Shown: one piece after another, positions 56,352 to 64,000 of the stretch
How positions within the stretch are numbered: position 1 is the stretch's first letter
Layout: every line of letters starts with the position of its first letter
Assembly: GCA_030537835.1 (NCBI GenBank)
Contig: JAUNVB010000002.1
Coordinates: 1-64,000 of the forward strand
Direction: 5' to 3'
Length of the DNA stretch: 64,000 bases
Source of the DNA: Andreesenia angusta
GTDB taxonomy: Bacteria; Bacillota; Clostridia; Tissierellales; Gottschalkiaceae
The notes under the pieces: generated by a model
Databases searched by the model: none
The model's input: the letters and a program-made list of their open reading frames with translations, nothing else
Told to the model about the DNA's origin: nothing
Position numbers and translations under genes: made by a program

Positions 56352-58418
56352 GTGGCAAGAGACGTTTCACTTAAAAATACAAGAAATATCGGGATAATGG
56401 CCCATATAGATGCTGGAAAAACTACTACTACAGAGAGAATACTATTCTACTCAGGTAGAACTCATAAAATTGGGGAGACTCATGATGGTTCAGCAACTAT
56501 GGACTGGATGGATCAAGAGCAGGAGAGAGGAATAACTATAACTTCTGCTGCGACTACATGTCATTGGAAGGGTCATAGAATAAATATAATAGATACACCT
56601 GGGCATGTTGACTTTACAGTTGAGGTTGAGAGATCACTACGTGTTCTTGATGGAACAGTAGCTGTTTTCGACGCTAAATCAGGAGTTCAGCCTCAATCAG
56701 AGACAGTTTGGAGACAGGCTGATAAATACGGAGTACCAAGAATAGCATTCGTTAATAAAATGGATGCTACTGGAGCAGACTATTTAATGGCTGTTCAAAC
56801 TATGGTTGATAGACTTCGTGCAAATGCTGTACCTATTGAATTACCAATAGGAGCAGAATCAGAATTCAAAGGGGTTATAGACCTTGTAACTATGGATGCA
56901 ATAATCTATAAAGATGATTTAGGAAAAGAAATGGAAACTGTTGAAATTCCTGAAGAATATGCAGACTTAGTTGAAGAATATAGAGAAAAACTTATGGATG
57001 CAGTAGCTGAACAAGACGAAGAATTAATGGAAAAATATCTTGAGGGAGAAGAGATCAGTCCTGAAGAATTGAAAAAAGCTATAAGAAAAGCGACAATAGC
57101 TTTAGAAATGGTTCCAGTTCTTTGTGGTTCTGCATATAAGAACAAAGGTGTTCAGGCATTAGTTGATGCTATAGTTGATTTTATGCCATCACCATTAGAT
57201 GTACCTGCTATAGAAGGTATAATACCTGGAACAGAAGAGAAAGATACAAGAGAATCATCGGATAATGCTCCTTTCTCAGCTCTAGCATTTAAAATAATGA
57301 CGGATCCTTATGTTGGAAAACTTGGATTCTTTAGAGTTTATTCAGGTAAGCTTGATGCAGGTTCGTACGTTCTAAACTCTACTAAGAATAAAAAGGAGAG
57401 AATTGGACGTATATTACAGATGCATGCTAATAAAAGAGATGAGATAGATACTGTATATGCTGGAGATATAGCAGCAGCAGTTGGTCTTAAAGATACAACT
57501 ACTGGAGATACACTATGTGATGACTCAGCACCTATAATACTTGAGTCTATGGAGTTCCCAGAGCCAGTTATATCTATAGCTATAGAGCCTAAGACTAAAG
57601 AAGGTCAAGATAAGATGGGTATAGGACTTGCAAAACTTGCAGAAGAAGACCCTACATTCAAGACTTGGACAGATCAAGATACTGGACAAACTATAATAGC
57701 AGGTATGGGAGAACTACATCTTGAAGTTATAGTTGATAGACTTTTAAGAGAGTTTAAAGTTGAAGCAAATGTTGGTAATCCACAAGTTGCTTATAAAGAG
57801 ACTATTACATCTACAGTTGAAGTGGATTGTAAATATGCAAGACAATCTGGTGGACGTGGACAATATGGACATGTTAAGATCAGAATGTCACCACAAGAAG
57901 CTGGAAAAGGATACGAATTCGTTAACTCTATTACAGGAGGAGCTATTCCAAGAGAATATATTCCTGCAGTAGATGCCGGAATCAAAGAAGCTTCTGAATC
58001 AGGAGTTTTAGCAGGATATCCTGTTCTTGATTTCAAAGTAGAACTATATGATGGATCGTATCACGATGTTGACTCGTCAGAGATGGCGTTCAAAATAGCT
58101 GGATCTATGGCATTTAAAGATGCTATGAAGAAAGCATCACCAGTTATATTAGAACCATATATGTCAGTTGAAGTTACTATACCAGAAGAATATATGGGAG
58201 ATGTAATTGGAGATTTAAACTCTAGAAGAGGTAGAGTAGAGGGAATGGAAATGCAATCAGGAGCTCAAGTTGTTGATGCATACGTTCCACTTTCAGAAAT
58301 GTTCGGATATGCGACTGACCTACGTTCAAACACTCAAGGACGTGGACAGTATACAATGGAATTCGATCATTATGAAGCAGTACCAAATAGTATAGCAGAA
58401 AAAATAATGAATAAATAA
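56352..58418 (+). CDS. fusA: Elongation factor G
   Basis: EF-G drives translocation with GTP. The 688-residue protein has G1 AHIDAGKTT, switch I with [12 protein letters not shown]3 DTPGHVDFT and G4 NKMDATGAD, then domains II-V including [13 protein letters not shown] in domain IV. It uses a GTG start with AAGGGAGG upstream. It is followed by a very stable hairpin and then tuf copy 2. Confidence 0.98.
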   Translation: MARDVSLKNTRNIGIMAHIDAGKTTTTERILFYSGRTHKIGETHDGSATMDWMDQEQERGITITSAATTCHWKGHRINIIDTPGHVDFTVEVERSLRVLDGTVAVFDAKSGVQPQSETVWRQADKYGVPRIAFVNKMDATGADYLMAVQTMVDRLRANAVPIELPIGAESEFKGVIDLVTMDAIIYKDDLGKEMETVEIPEEYADLVEEYREKLMDAVAEQDEELMEKYLEGEEISPEELKKAIRKATIALEMVPVLCGSAYKNKGVQALVDAIVDFMPSPLDVPAIEGIIPGTEEKDTRESSDNAPFSALAFKIMTDPYVGKLGFFRVYSGKLDAGSYVLNSTKNKKERIGRILQMHANKRDEIDTVYAGDIAAAVGLKDTTTGDTLCDDSAPIILESMEFPEPVISIAIEPKTKEGQDKMGIGLAKLAEEDPTFKTWTDQDTGQTIIAGMGELHLEVIVDRLLREFKVEANVGNPQVAYKETITSTVEVDCKYARQSGGRGQYGHVKIRMSPQEAGKGYEFVNSITGGAIPREYIPAVDAGIKEASESGVLAGYPVLDFKVELYDGSYHDVDSSEMAFKIAGSMAFKDAMKKASPVILEPYMSVEVTIPEEYMGDVIGDLNSRRGRVEGMEMQSGAQVVDAYVPLSEMFGYATDLRSNTQGRGQYTMEFDHYEAVPNSIAEKIMNK

Positions 58419-58428
58419 TATAAATATC

Positions 58429-58464
58429 GAGTACTTTGATTCCTGTTTAGGAGTCAAAGTACTC
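58429..58464 (+). other. 16-bp intercistronic hairpin between fusA and tuf copy 2
   Basis: GAGTACTTTGATTCCT pairs with AGGAGTCAAAGTACTC (one G-T pair) over a GTTT loop. No T-run follows, so it is not a normal terminator. An mRNA stability or processing role is likely, separating fusA from the more highly expressed tuf. Confidence 0.7.
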
Positions 58465-58483
58465 TCTATAAATAAAGATATTA

Positions 58484-59695
58484 TTTAAGGAGGATTAATA
58501 ATGAGTAAGGAAAAATTTGAAAGAAGTAAACCGCATGTTAATATAGGAACAATAGGTCACGTTGACCATGGAAAGACAACATTAACAGCAGCAATAACAA
58601 CAGTATTACATGACAGATACGGAACAGGACAAGACGTAGCATATGATAATATAGACAAGGCACCAGAGGAGAGAGAAAGAGGAATAACAATATCAACATC
58701 ACATGTTGAATATGAGACTCCAAATAGACACTATGCACACGTTGACTGTCCAGGACACGCTGACTATGTAAAGAATATGATAACAGGAGCAGCGCAAATG
58801 GACGGAGCAATCTTAGTATGTTCAGCAGCAGATGGTCCAATGCCACAGACAAGAGAGCATATATTACTATCAAGACAGGTAGGAGTACCACAAATAGTAG
58901 TATTCTTAAATAAAGCAGATATGGTAGATGACGAAGAATTAATCGAATTAGTAGAGATGGAAGTAAGAGAATTACTAAGCGAATATGAATTCGATGGAGA
59001 TGATACACCAATCGTAGTAGGATCAGCATTAAAAGCAATAGAAGATCCATCAAGCGAGTGGGGAGATAAGATAATCGAATTAATGGAAGCAGTAGATGAG
59101 ACAATTCCAACACCAGAGAGAGATACAGATAAGCCATTCCTAATGCCGGTAGAGGATGTATTCTCAATCACAGGAAGAGGAACAGTTGCAACAGGAAGAG
59201 TAGAAAGAGGAGTACTAAAGGTACAAGATAATGTTGAGATAGTAGGACTAGCAGACAAAGCAAGAACAGTAGTATGTACAGGAATTGAGATGTTCAGAAA
59301 GTTATTAGACGAAGCACAAGCTGGAGATAATATCGGAGCATTATTAAGAGGGATTCAAAGAGATGAAGTAGAAAGAGGACAAGTATTAGCGGCACCAGGA
59401 ACAATAACACCGCATACAAAGTTCAAGGGAGAAGTATATGTATTGACAAAAGAAGAGGGTGGAAGACATACACCATTCTTTGATGGATATAGACCACAAT
59501 TCTACTTCAGAACGACAGACGTTACAGGTTCAATAAAGCTAGAAGAAGGCGTAGAGATGGTAATGCCTGGAGATAATGCTACATTTGAAATAGAGTTAAT
59601 TACACCAATCGCAATGGAAAAAGGACTTAAATTTGCGATAAGAGAAGGTGGAAGAACAGTAGGAGCAGGAGTAGTTACTGAAATATTAGGATAAT
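58484..59695 (+). repeat. Duplicated tuf block, copy 2
   Basis: This is the partner of the block at 42927-44138 in direct orientation, including the shared ribosome-binding site. The flanks are unrelated. Confidence 0.9.
58501..59694 (+). CDS. tuf: Elongation factor Tu, copy 2
   Basis: This second gene for the same 397-residue EF-Tu appears identical in DNA and protein to the copy at 42944. It is last in the rpsL-rpsG-fusA-tuf operon, the ancestral tuf position, and has the same AAGGAGG ribosome-binding site. Gene conversion is the simplest reason for the identity. It ends at a strong terminator, so the S10 operon is transcribed separately. Confidence 0.98.
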   Translation: MSKEKFERSKPHVNIGTIGHVDHGKTTLTAAITTVLHDRYGTGQDVAYDNIDKAPEERERGITISTSHVEYETPNRHYAHVDCPGHADYVKNMITGAAQMDGAILVCSAADGPMPQTREHILLSRQVGVPQIVVFLNKADMVDDEELIELVEMEVRELLSEYEFDGDDTPIVVGSALKAIEDPSSEWGDKIIELMEAVDETIPTPERDTDKPFLMPVEDVFSITGRGTVATGRVERGVLKVQDNVEIVGLADKARTVVCTGIEMFRKLLDEAQAGDNIGALLRGIQRDEVERGQVLAAPGTITPHTKFKGEVYVLTKEEGGRHTPFFDGYRPQFYFRTTDVTGSIKLEEGVEMVMPGDNATFEIELITPIAMEKGLKFAIREGGRTVGAGVVTEILG

Positions 59696-59704
59696 ATATA
59701 GATT

Positions 59705-59752
59705 AAGAGTCGAATAGTTAGGCTAAAACTTAGCTATTCGACTCTTTTTTTA
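59705..59752 (+). terminator. str operon terminator
   Basis: AAGAGTCGAATAG pairs with CTATTCGACTCTT over an 18-base loop that has some inner pairing, followed by a T7 tract. Confidence 0.9.
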
Positions 59753-59829
59753 TTTAATAATTTTCTATTGAATAAAATAAATTTTAGTTTATAATTAAAT
59801 AGAATAATTTATATAAGGGGATGATTATA

Positions 59830-61143
59830 ATGAAAAGATTAAGAGCAATTGGAATGTGTATTACTACAATATTATTAACATCTTCTATTGCATTAGCTAT
59901 AGAATTTAATGATATTGAAAAACATTGGGGAAGAGAAGTTATTCAAAAATTAGCTTCAGAAGAGATAATCAATGGTTATCTAGATGGGAGTTTTAAACCG
60001 GACAATAAGATAACAAGAGAAGAAGTTGCAACTCTTATCTATAAAACGATGAAGAAATATGATCAAATAGAAGAATATAGTGGTAAAAATTTATTCGACG
60101 ATATTGAAAAAAGATATTCTGAAGAATATATTAATACCTTAGCAAATATGAATATAATAAAGGGATATGAAGACGGTGATTTTAGACCAGAGACGAATAT
60201 AAGTAGAGAAGAGTTTGCTACACTTATATATAGATATGCGAAAAAAGAAGGAGTTTTGAATGAGAGTAAAAAAGGGAATCTTTCAGATTCGGATGAGATA
60301 TCAACTTGGGCAAAAACTCCAGTAGCAGTTATGATTGGTAATGATCTAATAAAAGGAATGTCTGATGGCAGTTTTAAGCCGAAGAATTTATTGACTAGAG
60401 CTGAAGCAGCTCAATTACTGTTCAATATTAAGGGATTATTTGAAGAAGAAAAGCCGAATAAAAGAATTATGAAGACGACTAAAGATGTGATTTTATTAGA
60501 GAAGCCAGAGAAAAATTCAGAACCTATTTCTAAGAATAGTGAACTAAAAAAAGATACAGAAGTCATAGTATTAAAAGAAGAAGGCGAATATCTCTTGATT
60601 AAGCCTATTTCAATAGAGGATGCTGAAAGTGGCTATCTGAAAAAAGAAAATCTAGTTTATAAAGATAATGGAAAACCATATGGCTATTATGATCAGAAAA
60701 AAATGGTGGTTAAAGAGAGAGTTGAGTTGAGACTAGAACCACTCGATACAGCGGGCCTCATAGGAAAGAATAATGTACTTGAACCTGGTAGTGAAGTAAT
60801 TATACTAGGAGAGGCAACGTATTACTACCTTGTAAAACCTCTGGGTATAGATAATCCTTATGTTGGATACGGTATTAAAACGGCATTCGAAAATACGAAG
60901 GATGAAGAAATAGACGATGATAAAAAAGAGGGGATTTTAGTTTCTAATAAGGAAGTACATCTTAAATTACAGCCGACAGAGGATTCTGAATTGATTTCAA
61001 GAAATAATATACTGCCAAAAGGAATGAAATTTAAATTAGAAGGAGAAGCAACAGAATATTATCTAGTTAGACCTATTGGAATATCAGATGCTCAAAGAGG
61101 ATATATATTAAAAGATGATCTGGACAGGATAGAAAATGAATAG
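59830..61143 (+). CDS. S-layer-homology (SLH) protein with three SH3-like repeats
   Basis: This 437-residue exported surface protein has a signal peptide (MKRLRAIGMCITTILLTSSIALA). Three SLH motifs (about residues 24-70, 86-130 and 148-198) carry the ITRE or LTRAE signature and should bind cell-wall polysaccharide. Three related repeats of about 55 residues follow (about 217-265, 293-345 and 378-430), each with a V-x-L-R/K-x-P start and a 'YLVKPLGI...GY' core resembling bacterial SH3-like domains. The ATG at 59830 lies 9 bases from GGGG. No enzyme domain is visible, so it is probably an adhesin or wall anchor. Confidence 0.85.
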   Translation: MKRLRAIGMCITTILLTSSIALAIEFNDIEKHWGREVIQKLASEEIINGYLDGSFKPDNKITREEVATLIYKTMKKYDQIEEYSGKNLFDDIEKRYSEEYINTLANMNIIKGYEDGDFRPETNISREEFATLIYRYAKKEGVLNESKKGNLSDSDEISTWAKTPVAVMIGNDLIKGMSDGSFKPKNLLTRAEAAQLLFNIKGLFEEEKPNKRIMKTTKDVILLEKPEKNSEPISKNSELKKDTEVIVLKEEGEYLLIKPISIEDAESGYLKKENLVYKDNGKPYGYYDQKKMVVKERVELRLEPLDTAGLIGKNNVLEPGSEVIILGEATYYYLVKPLGIDNPYVGYGIKTAFENTKDEEIDDDKKEGILVSNKEVHLKLQPTEDSELISRNNILPKGMKFKLEGEATEYYLVRPIGISDAQRGYILKDDLDRIENE

Positions 61144-61163
61144 ATCTAATATATAAAATATAG

Positions 61164-61204
61164 AAGACATATTAGTATAGAAAAAGCTAATATGTCTTTT
61201 TTAA
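61164..61204 (+). terminator. Terminator of the SLH gene
   Basis: AAGACATATTAG pairs with CTAATATGTCTT over an 11-base loop and runs into T residues. Confidence 0.88.
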
Positions 61205-61293
61205 ATTGACCCAAATCATATACTAAAAAATTAATAAATGTTAATATTATACTAATTAATAAATATAATAATATTATTATGAGGGTGATAATT

Positions 61294-61944
61294 ATGTTAA
61301 ATAAGAGTCGAGTATATTCTCTTAACGATAGATTGAATCTGCAAAAGAATTCAATTATCAGTGAGGATATGATGTTAGGAGATAAGGTTAAGATAAAGGG
61401 ATATGGAATATCAGAAGGAGAAGGAATAAGTTTAGAGAAAATATTTCATCCAGTTCTTCTATATATAGTAGATGGTAGAATAGATTTCACGATAGAAGAT
61501 AAGAAATCTGAAATGATAAAAGGGAATTCTGTATTGATTCCATCAGGTGAATGGAGAGGAATAGATGCAATAGAAGATTCAAAGATATTGATTATAAATA
61601 TGGAGGAAGATATTATGATTAAGAACATGGATAAGAGCAAAATCTTAGAATTAGTAGATGAAGTAGAGTATTCTGAAGATAAGATAGTAAGCAAAACATT
61701 AGTACAGAATGATGCACTTAGTATGACTTTGATGGCATTTGATGGGAAACAGGAACTTTCAACTCATGCAGCAGGCGGAGATGCATTAGTAATTGCATTA
61801 GATGGAGAGGTGCTGATAAATATAGATGGAGAAGAATTTGATATTAAAAAAGATGAGAGCATAATAATGCCGGCTAATATTCCTCATTCTCTTCATATCA
61901 ATGATAAATTCAAGATGTTATTAATAGTATCGAAAAAAGCATAG
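61294..61944 (+). CDS. Two-cupin-domain protein
   Basis: This 216-residue protein has two cupin beta-barrels, about residues 30-105 (LLYIVDGRIDFTI, 'GNSVLIPSGEWRGIDAI') and 135-215 (STHAAGGDALVIALDGEVLI, MPANIPHSLHI). The second barrel keeps His residues able to hold a metal; the first has few. Cupins include sugar isomerases, dioxygenases and sensors, and no specific role can be assigned. The ATG at 61294 follows GAGGGTGAT. The upstream gap is A/T-rich with a possible promoter. Confidence 0.8.
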   Translation: MLNKSRVYSLNDRLNLQKNSIISEDMMLGDKVKIKGYGISEGEGISLEKIFHPVLLYIVDGRIDFTIEDKKSEMIKGNSVLIPSGEWRGIDAIEDSKILIINMEEDIMIKNMDKSKILELVDEVEYSEDKIVSKTLVQNDALSMTLMAFDGKQELSTHAAGGDALVIALDGEVLINIDGEEFDIKKDESIIMPANIPHSLHINDKFKMLLIVSKKA

Positions 61945-62046
61945 AAGAAATTAGATTATAAACTATTTATAAAGAATTGAAAATAATGAATTATATAGAT
62001 ATATTCGAGGTACGATTATAATAATTAGTTGAAAAGGAGTGAGATC

Positions 62047-62241
62047 ATGGAATTTTTAAACTCTTTGAGTTCAATCCAAATAATAGGGCTTGTCTATACT
62101 ATTATAATTCCAATCATATTTATAATAGGATTTGATAATACTATAGAAAGAAAAAAGCTTGCAAATAAAATAGCCATGATTGGATTAGTTATTATATCGG
62201 TACTTACATTTATTAGAAGCTTATTAATTAAAGGAGTGTAA
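62047..62241 (+). CDS. Small membrane protein A of a two-gene pair
   Basis: This 64-residue protein is unrecognised. It has two hydrophobic segments (about residues 9-29 and 40-58) linked by the charged loop DNTIERKKLANK. The ATG at 62047 is 7 bases after AAGGAG; a TTG 18 bases upstream is less likely. The gene is followed after 2 bases by another small membrane protein, suggesting the two act together. Confidence 0.65.
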   Translation: MEFLNSLSSIQIIGLVYTIIIPIIFIIGFDNTIERKKLANKIAMIGLVIISVLTFIRSLLIKGV

Positions 62242-62243
62242 TT

Positions 62244-62450
62244 ATGGATCTATATAGTTTATTAAATTTACTAGGTATTGGCTATATAATGGCAGGAGCA
62301 ATGAGTATAGTCTATACTAAAGGTTTCGAATTTAAGAATATGACGAGTGAGAAAAAAGTTAATAATGCTTATGCTTCTTTCATCACAATGTATCTAGTTT
62401 TTTCAATAATTAGTATTTTAAAAGAAGTGATAAATAATATAATGCAATAG
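62244..62450 (+). CDS. Small membrane protein B of a two-gene pair
   Basis: This 68-residue protein is unrecognised. It has two hydrophobic segments (about residues 5-24 and 45-64) and a polar loop with KGFEFKNMTSEKKVNNA. AAAGGAG overlaps the end of the preceding gene, so the two are translated together. A strong terminator follows. A toxin-like or regulatory membrane peptide is possible but unsupported. Confidence 0.65.
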   Translation: MDLYSLLNLLGIGYIMAGAMSIVYTKGFEFKNMTSEKKVNNAYASFITMYLVFSIISILKEVINNIMQ

Positions 62451-62487
62451 AAAATACATAGTCAAATATTTGACTATGTATTTTTTA
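62451..62487 (+). terminator. Terminator after the small membrane protein pair
   Basis: AATACATAGTCAA pairs with TTGACTATGTATT, followed by TTTTTATA. Confidence 0.9.
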
Positions 62488-62543
62488 TATATTAAATTAA
62501 ATAAGAATAGAGTATAAAAAATACTATTTTTTATTAAAAACAC

Positions 62544-62573
62544 TTGCTATTAGTCGTTGGTAAGAAGTATAAT
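62544..62573 (+). promoter_or_regulatory. Upstream S10 operon promoter (P1)
   Basis: TTGCTA (62544-62549), 18 bp, TATAAT (62568-62573). It lies about 110 bp before a second promoter, giving a tandem arrangement. Confidence 0.55.
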
Positions 62574-62679
62574 TAGAAAAGTTGAGAGAAATTATGTATA
62601 TAGAATATTTCCAATCTAAGATACTGATAAATTAATATATTAAGAATTAAAAGAAATACAAAAAAATAGATTAAAGTCC

Positions 62680-62708
62680 TTGATTTATTTAGACTTAAGC
62701 TATATAAT
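62680..62708 (+). promoter_or_regulatory. S10 operon promoter (P2)
   Basis: TTGATT (62680-62685), exactly 17 bp, TATAAT (62703-62708). Transcription would start directly before the structured leader. Confidence 0.8.
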
Positions 62709-62713
62709 ATTAT

Positions 62714-62920
62714 GGTATGTGGTTGACATGCGATGAGACAAAAGGTGGCCTAACACTGATGAAATGCAAGTTATACCGCAAACAGCTCAGTAATAGGGAA
62801 ATTTTTGTTGAGAATGTCCAAACTGAGATTTGGGCGGAGACGACTGCATATTGCACAACACGCTAGGGTGAGTGTATTGGCAGTCCTTATTGCATAATAG
62901 TAACATGCGATTAAAGGAGG
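62714..62920 (+). ncRNA. Structured leader of the S10 operon
   Basis: About 200 bases, visibly richer in G and C than the surrounding DNA, separate P2 from rpsJ. By eye: GGTAT (62714-62718) pairs with ATACC (62773-62777); GTCCAAA (62816-62822) with TTTGGGC (62829-62835); GACTGC (62842-62847) with GCAGTC (62880-62885) enclosing ACAC/GTGT. ACATGCGAT occurs twice, near both ends. In other bacteria L4 binds the S10 leader; I cannot match this RNA to a known family. The remainder of 62451-62929 shows only the promoters and a terminator. Confidence 0.6.
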
Positions 62921-62929
62921 GAATGTTAA

Positions 62930-63241
62930 ATGGCAAAAGGTCAAAAAATAAGAATAAGACTAAAAGCTTATGATCATGAGCTTCTAGACGCATCAGCACA
63001 GAGAATAGTTGATACGGCTAAGAGAACAGGAGCTGAAATATCAGGGCCTGTACCACTACCAACAGAAAAAGAAGTGGTTACAATAATAAGAGCAGTTCAT
63101 AAGTATAAAGACTCTAGAGAGCAGTTTGAGCAAAGAACTCATAAGAGACTTATAGATATTTTACAACCATCAAAGAAGACAGTTGACTCATTAATGAAGT
63201 TAAACTTGCCAGCTGGTGTAGATATCGAAATAAAATTATAA
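62930..63241 (+). CDS. rpsJ: 30S ribosomal protein S10
   Basis: S10 (NusE) is a 30S head protein that also joins transcription antitermination complexes. The 103-residue sequence has [19 protein letters not shown], the [10 protein letters not shown] loop and [25 protein letters not shown] precedes the ATG. It is the first gene of the S10-spc-type ribosomal cluster. Confidence 0.98.
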   Translation: MAKGQKIRIRLKAYDHELLDASAQRIVDTAKRTGAEISGPVPLPTEKEVVTIIRAVHKYKDSREQFEQRTHKRLIDILQPSKKTVDSLMKLNLPAGVDIEIKL

Positions 63242-63275
63242 TTGATTGTAAGTAGAGACACACTCTGCTTAGAAT

Positions 63276-63295
63276 GATTGCATCTAGATGCAATC
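63276..63295 (+). other. 20-bp perfect palindrome between rpsJ and rplC
   Basis: GATTGCATCT is followed directly by its complement AGATGCAATC, ending 15 bases before the rplC ribosome-binding site. It could be an mRNA hairpin modulating rplC translation. No T-run follows. Confidence 0.5.
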
Positions 63296-63322
63296 CGCTG
63301 TAAGAATTCAGGAGGTGTAAAA

Positions 63323-63955
63323 ATGAAGAATATTATAGGAAGAAAATTAGGTATGACTCAAATATTCACTGAAGAAGGTGAAGTTATACCAGTAACGGTA
63401 TTAGAAGCAGGACCAGTAAATGTTGTGCAAAAGAAAACAGAAGAAACTGACGGTTACTCGGCAGTTCAAGTTGGATTTGATGAGCTAAAAGAGAAAAAGG
63501 CTAATAAACCAACGAAAGGACATTTTGAAAAAGCTGGGGTAGACCTTAAAAAACATATAAAAGAGTTCAGAGTAGATGATATCGAATCATACGAAATAGG
63601 ACAGGAAATAAAAGCAGATGTTTTTGAAATAGGAGATAAAGTAGACGTTTCAGGAAGATCTAAAGGTAAGGGATTCCAAGGTTCAATAAAGAGACATAAT
63701 CAAAGTAGAGGACCAATGTCACATGGATCTAAATACCATAGAGGAGTTGGAGCACTTTCAGCTGCAGCATATCCAGGAAGAGTTATGAAGGGAAGAAAAT
63801 TACCAGGACATATGGGTAATGAGAATGTAACAGTTCAAAACTTAGAAGTAGTAAAAGTTGATGCAGATAAGAACTTCATCTTAGTAAAAGGAGCAGTTCC
63901 TGGACCAAAAGGTGGAATCATAACTATAAAAGAGAGCGTTAAAGTAAAAAAATAA
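63323..63955 (+). CDS. rplC: 50S ribosomal protein L3
   Basis: L3 is an early 50S assembly protein whose extension reaches the peptidyl-transferase centre. The 210-residue protein starts [15 protein letters not shown], carries the long loop [21 protein letters not shown] and the [20 protein letters not shown] motif. The ATG at 63323 follows AGGAGGTG; an upstream in-frame ATG lies in the palindrome and is rejected. Confidence 0.97.
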   Translation: MKNIIGRKLGMTQIFTEEGEVIPVTVLEAGPVNVVQKKTEETDGYSAVQVGFDELKEKKANKPTKGHFEKAGVDLKKHIKEFRVDDIESYEIGQEIKADVFEIGDKVDVSGRSKGKGFQGSIKRHNQSRGPMSHGSKYHRGVGALSAAAYPGRVMKGRKLPGHMGNENVTVQNLEVVKVDADKNFILVKGAVPGPKGGIITIKESVKVKK

Positions 63956-63980
63956 GGTTACTAAGAGAGGAGGAAACTAA

Positions 63981-64000
63981 ATGCCTAAAGTATCATTATT
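63981..64000 (+). CDS. rplD: 50S ribosomal protein L4, 5' end only
   Basis: GAGGAGG stands before the ATG at 63981, and the reading frame begins MPKVSLL before the window ends. L4 always follows L3 in this cluster, and its usual start (MPKV) fits. Only seven codons can be seen. Confidence 0.75.

Noticed and set aside
61205-61219. Fnr/Crp-like site (TTGAC, 4 bp, ATCAT) before the cupin gene
   Set aside because: One half-site deviates and no Fnr/Crp-family regulator is in the window, so the match may be chance.
1-64000. CRISPR arrays, insertion sequences, prophage or att sites
   Set aside because: No regularly spaced repeats, transposase or integrase frames, or terminal inverted repeats with target duplications were seen; the only long repeat is the tuf pair.

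Overview
The window is 64 kb of AT-rich chromosome from a low-GC Gram-positive anaerobe. The gene content (rubrerythrin, flavodoxin, DUF3793, C_GCAxxG_C_C protein, CtsR/McsAB/ClpC, DisA, PyrR-type attenuation) and the order clpC-radA-disA-carD-PIN/TRAM-ispD-ispF-proS-gltX-cysE-cysS-mrnC-thyX-rlmB-yacP-tuf-rpmG-secE-nusG-rplKAJL-rpoBC-rpsLG-fusA-tuf-rpsJ-rplC-rplD point to the class Clostridia, most likely the Peptostreptococcales/Tissierellales side. I cannot name a genus. No phage, transposon, CRISPR array or rRNA gene is visible.

Layout. Positions 1-12.6 kb hold small, mostly separately transcribed units: rubrerythrin, an AraC regulator divergent from flavodoxin-DUF3793, a solitary rpsD, a cobalamin adenosyltransferase, CtsR-controlled clpB, a C_GCAxxG protein, a TDT-family transporter, an F420-ligase-like gene, icd and a secreted glucosaminidase. 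At 13-17.7 kb lies carAB behind a PyrR attenuator. At 17.7-22.5 kb come a small membrane protein, a two-component system followed by an HtrA-type protease, and hisC. At 22.6-27.1 kb is the ctsR-mcsA-mcsB-clpC operon, then radA, disA, carD and a PIN/TRAM protein. At 31.7-42.7 kb are isoprenoid and tRNA-charging genes with cysE, mrnC, thyX, rlmB and yacP. From 42.8 kb onwards is the translation/transcription super-cluster: tRNA-Thr-tuf, rpmG-secE-nusG-rplKA, rplJL, rpoBC, the str operon with a second identical tuf, an SLH-protein/cupin/small-membrane-protein insert, and the start of the S10 operon.

Regulation that can be read directly: CtsR boxes in front of clpB and ctsR (a protein-quality-control regulon), a shared 12-bp motif in front of the two-component operon and htrA (a CssRS-like loop), tandem repeats between the AraC gene and flavodoxin, a PyrR hairpin and terminator plus a promoter palindrome for carAB, an L10 leader for rplJL, and consensus promoters for most ribosomal and RNA polymerase operons.

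Most notable observations: (1) CarA is full length but has lost two of its three glutaminase catalytic residues (Cys to Ser and His to Glu), which predicts an ammonia-dependent carbamoyl-phosphate synthetase. (2) carD, and less strikingly nusG, carry their only good Shine-Dalgarno far upstream, with a hairpin filling the gap to the start codon. (3) The S10 operon has a long structured leader, and the rpsL-rpsG gap can fold into a compact three-way junction. (4) The two tuf genes appear identical over about 1.2 kb. (5) sigH is missing from its usual place after yacP, where a tRNA-Thr gene co-oriented with tuf is found instead.
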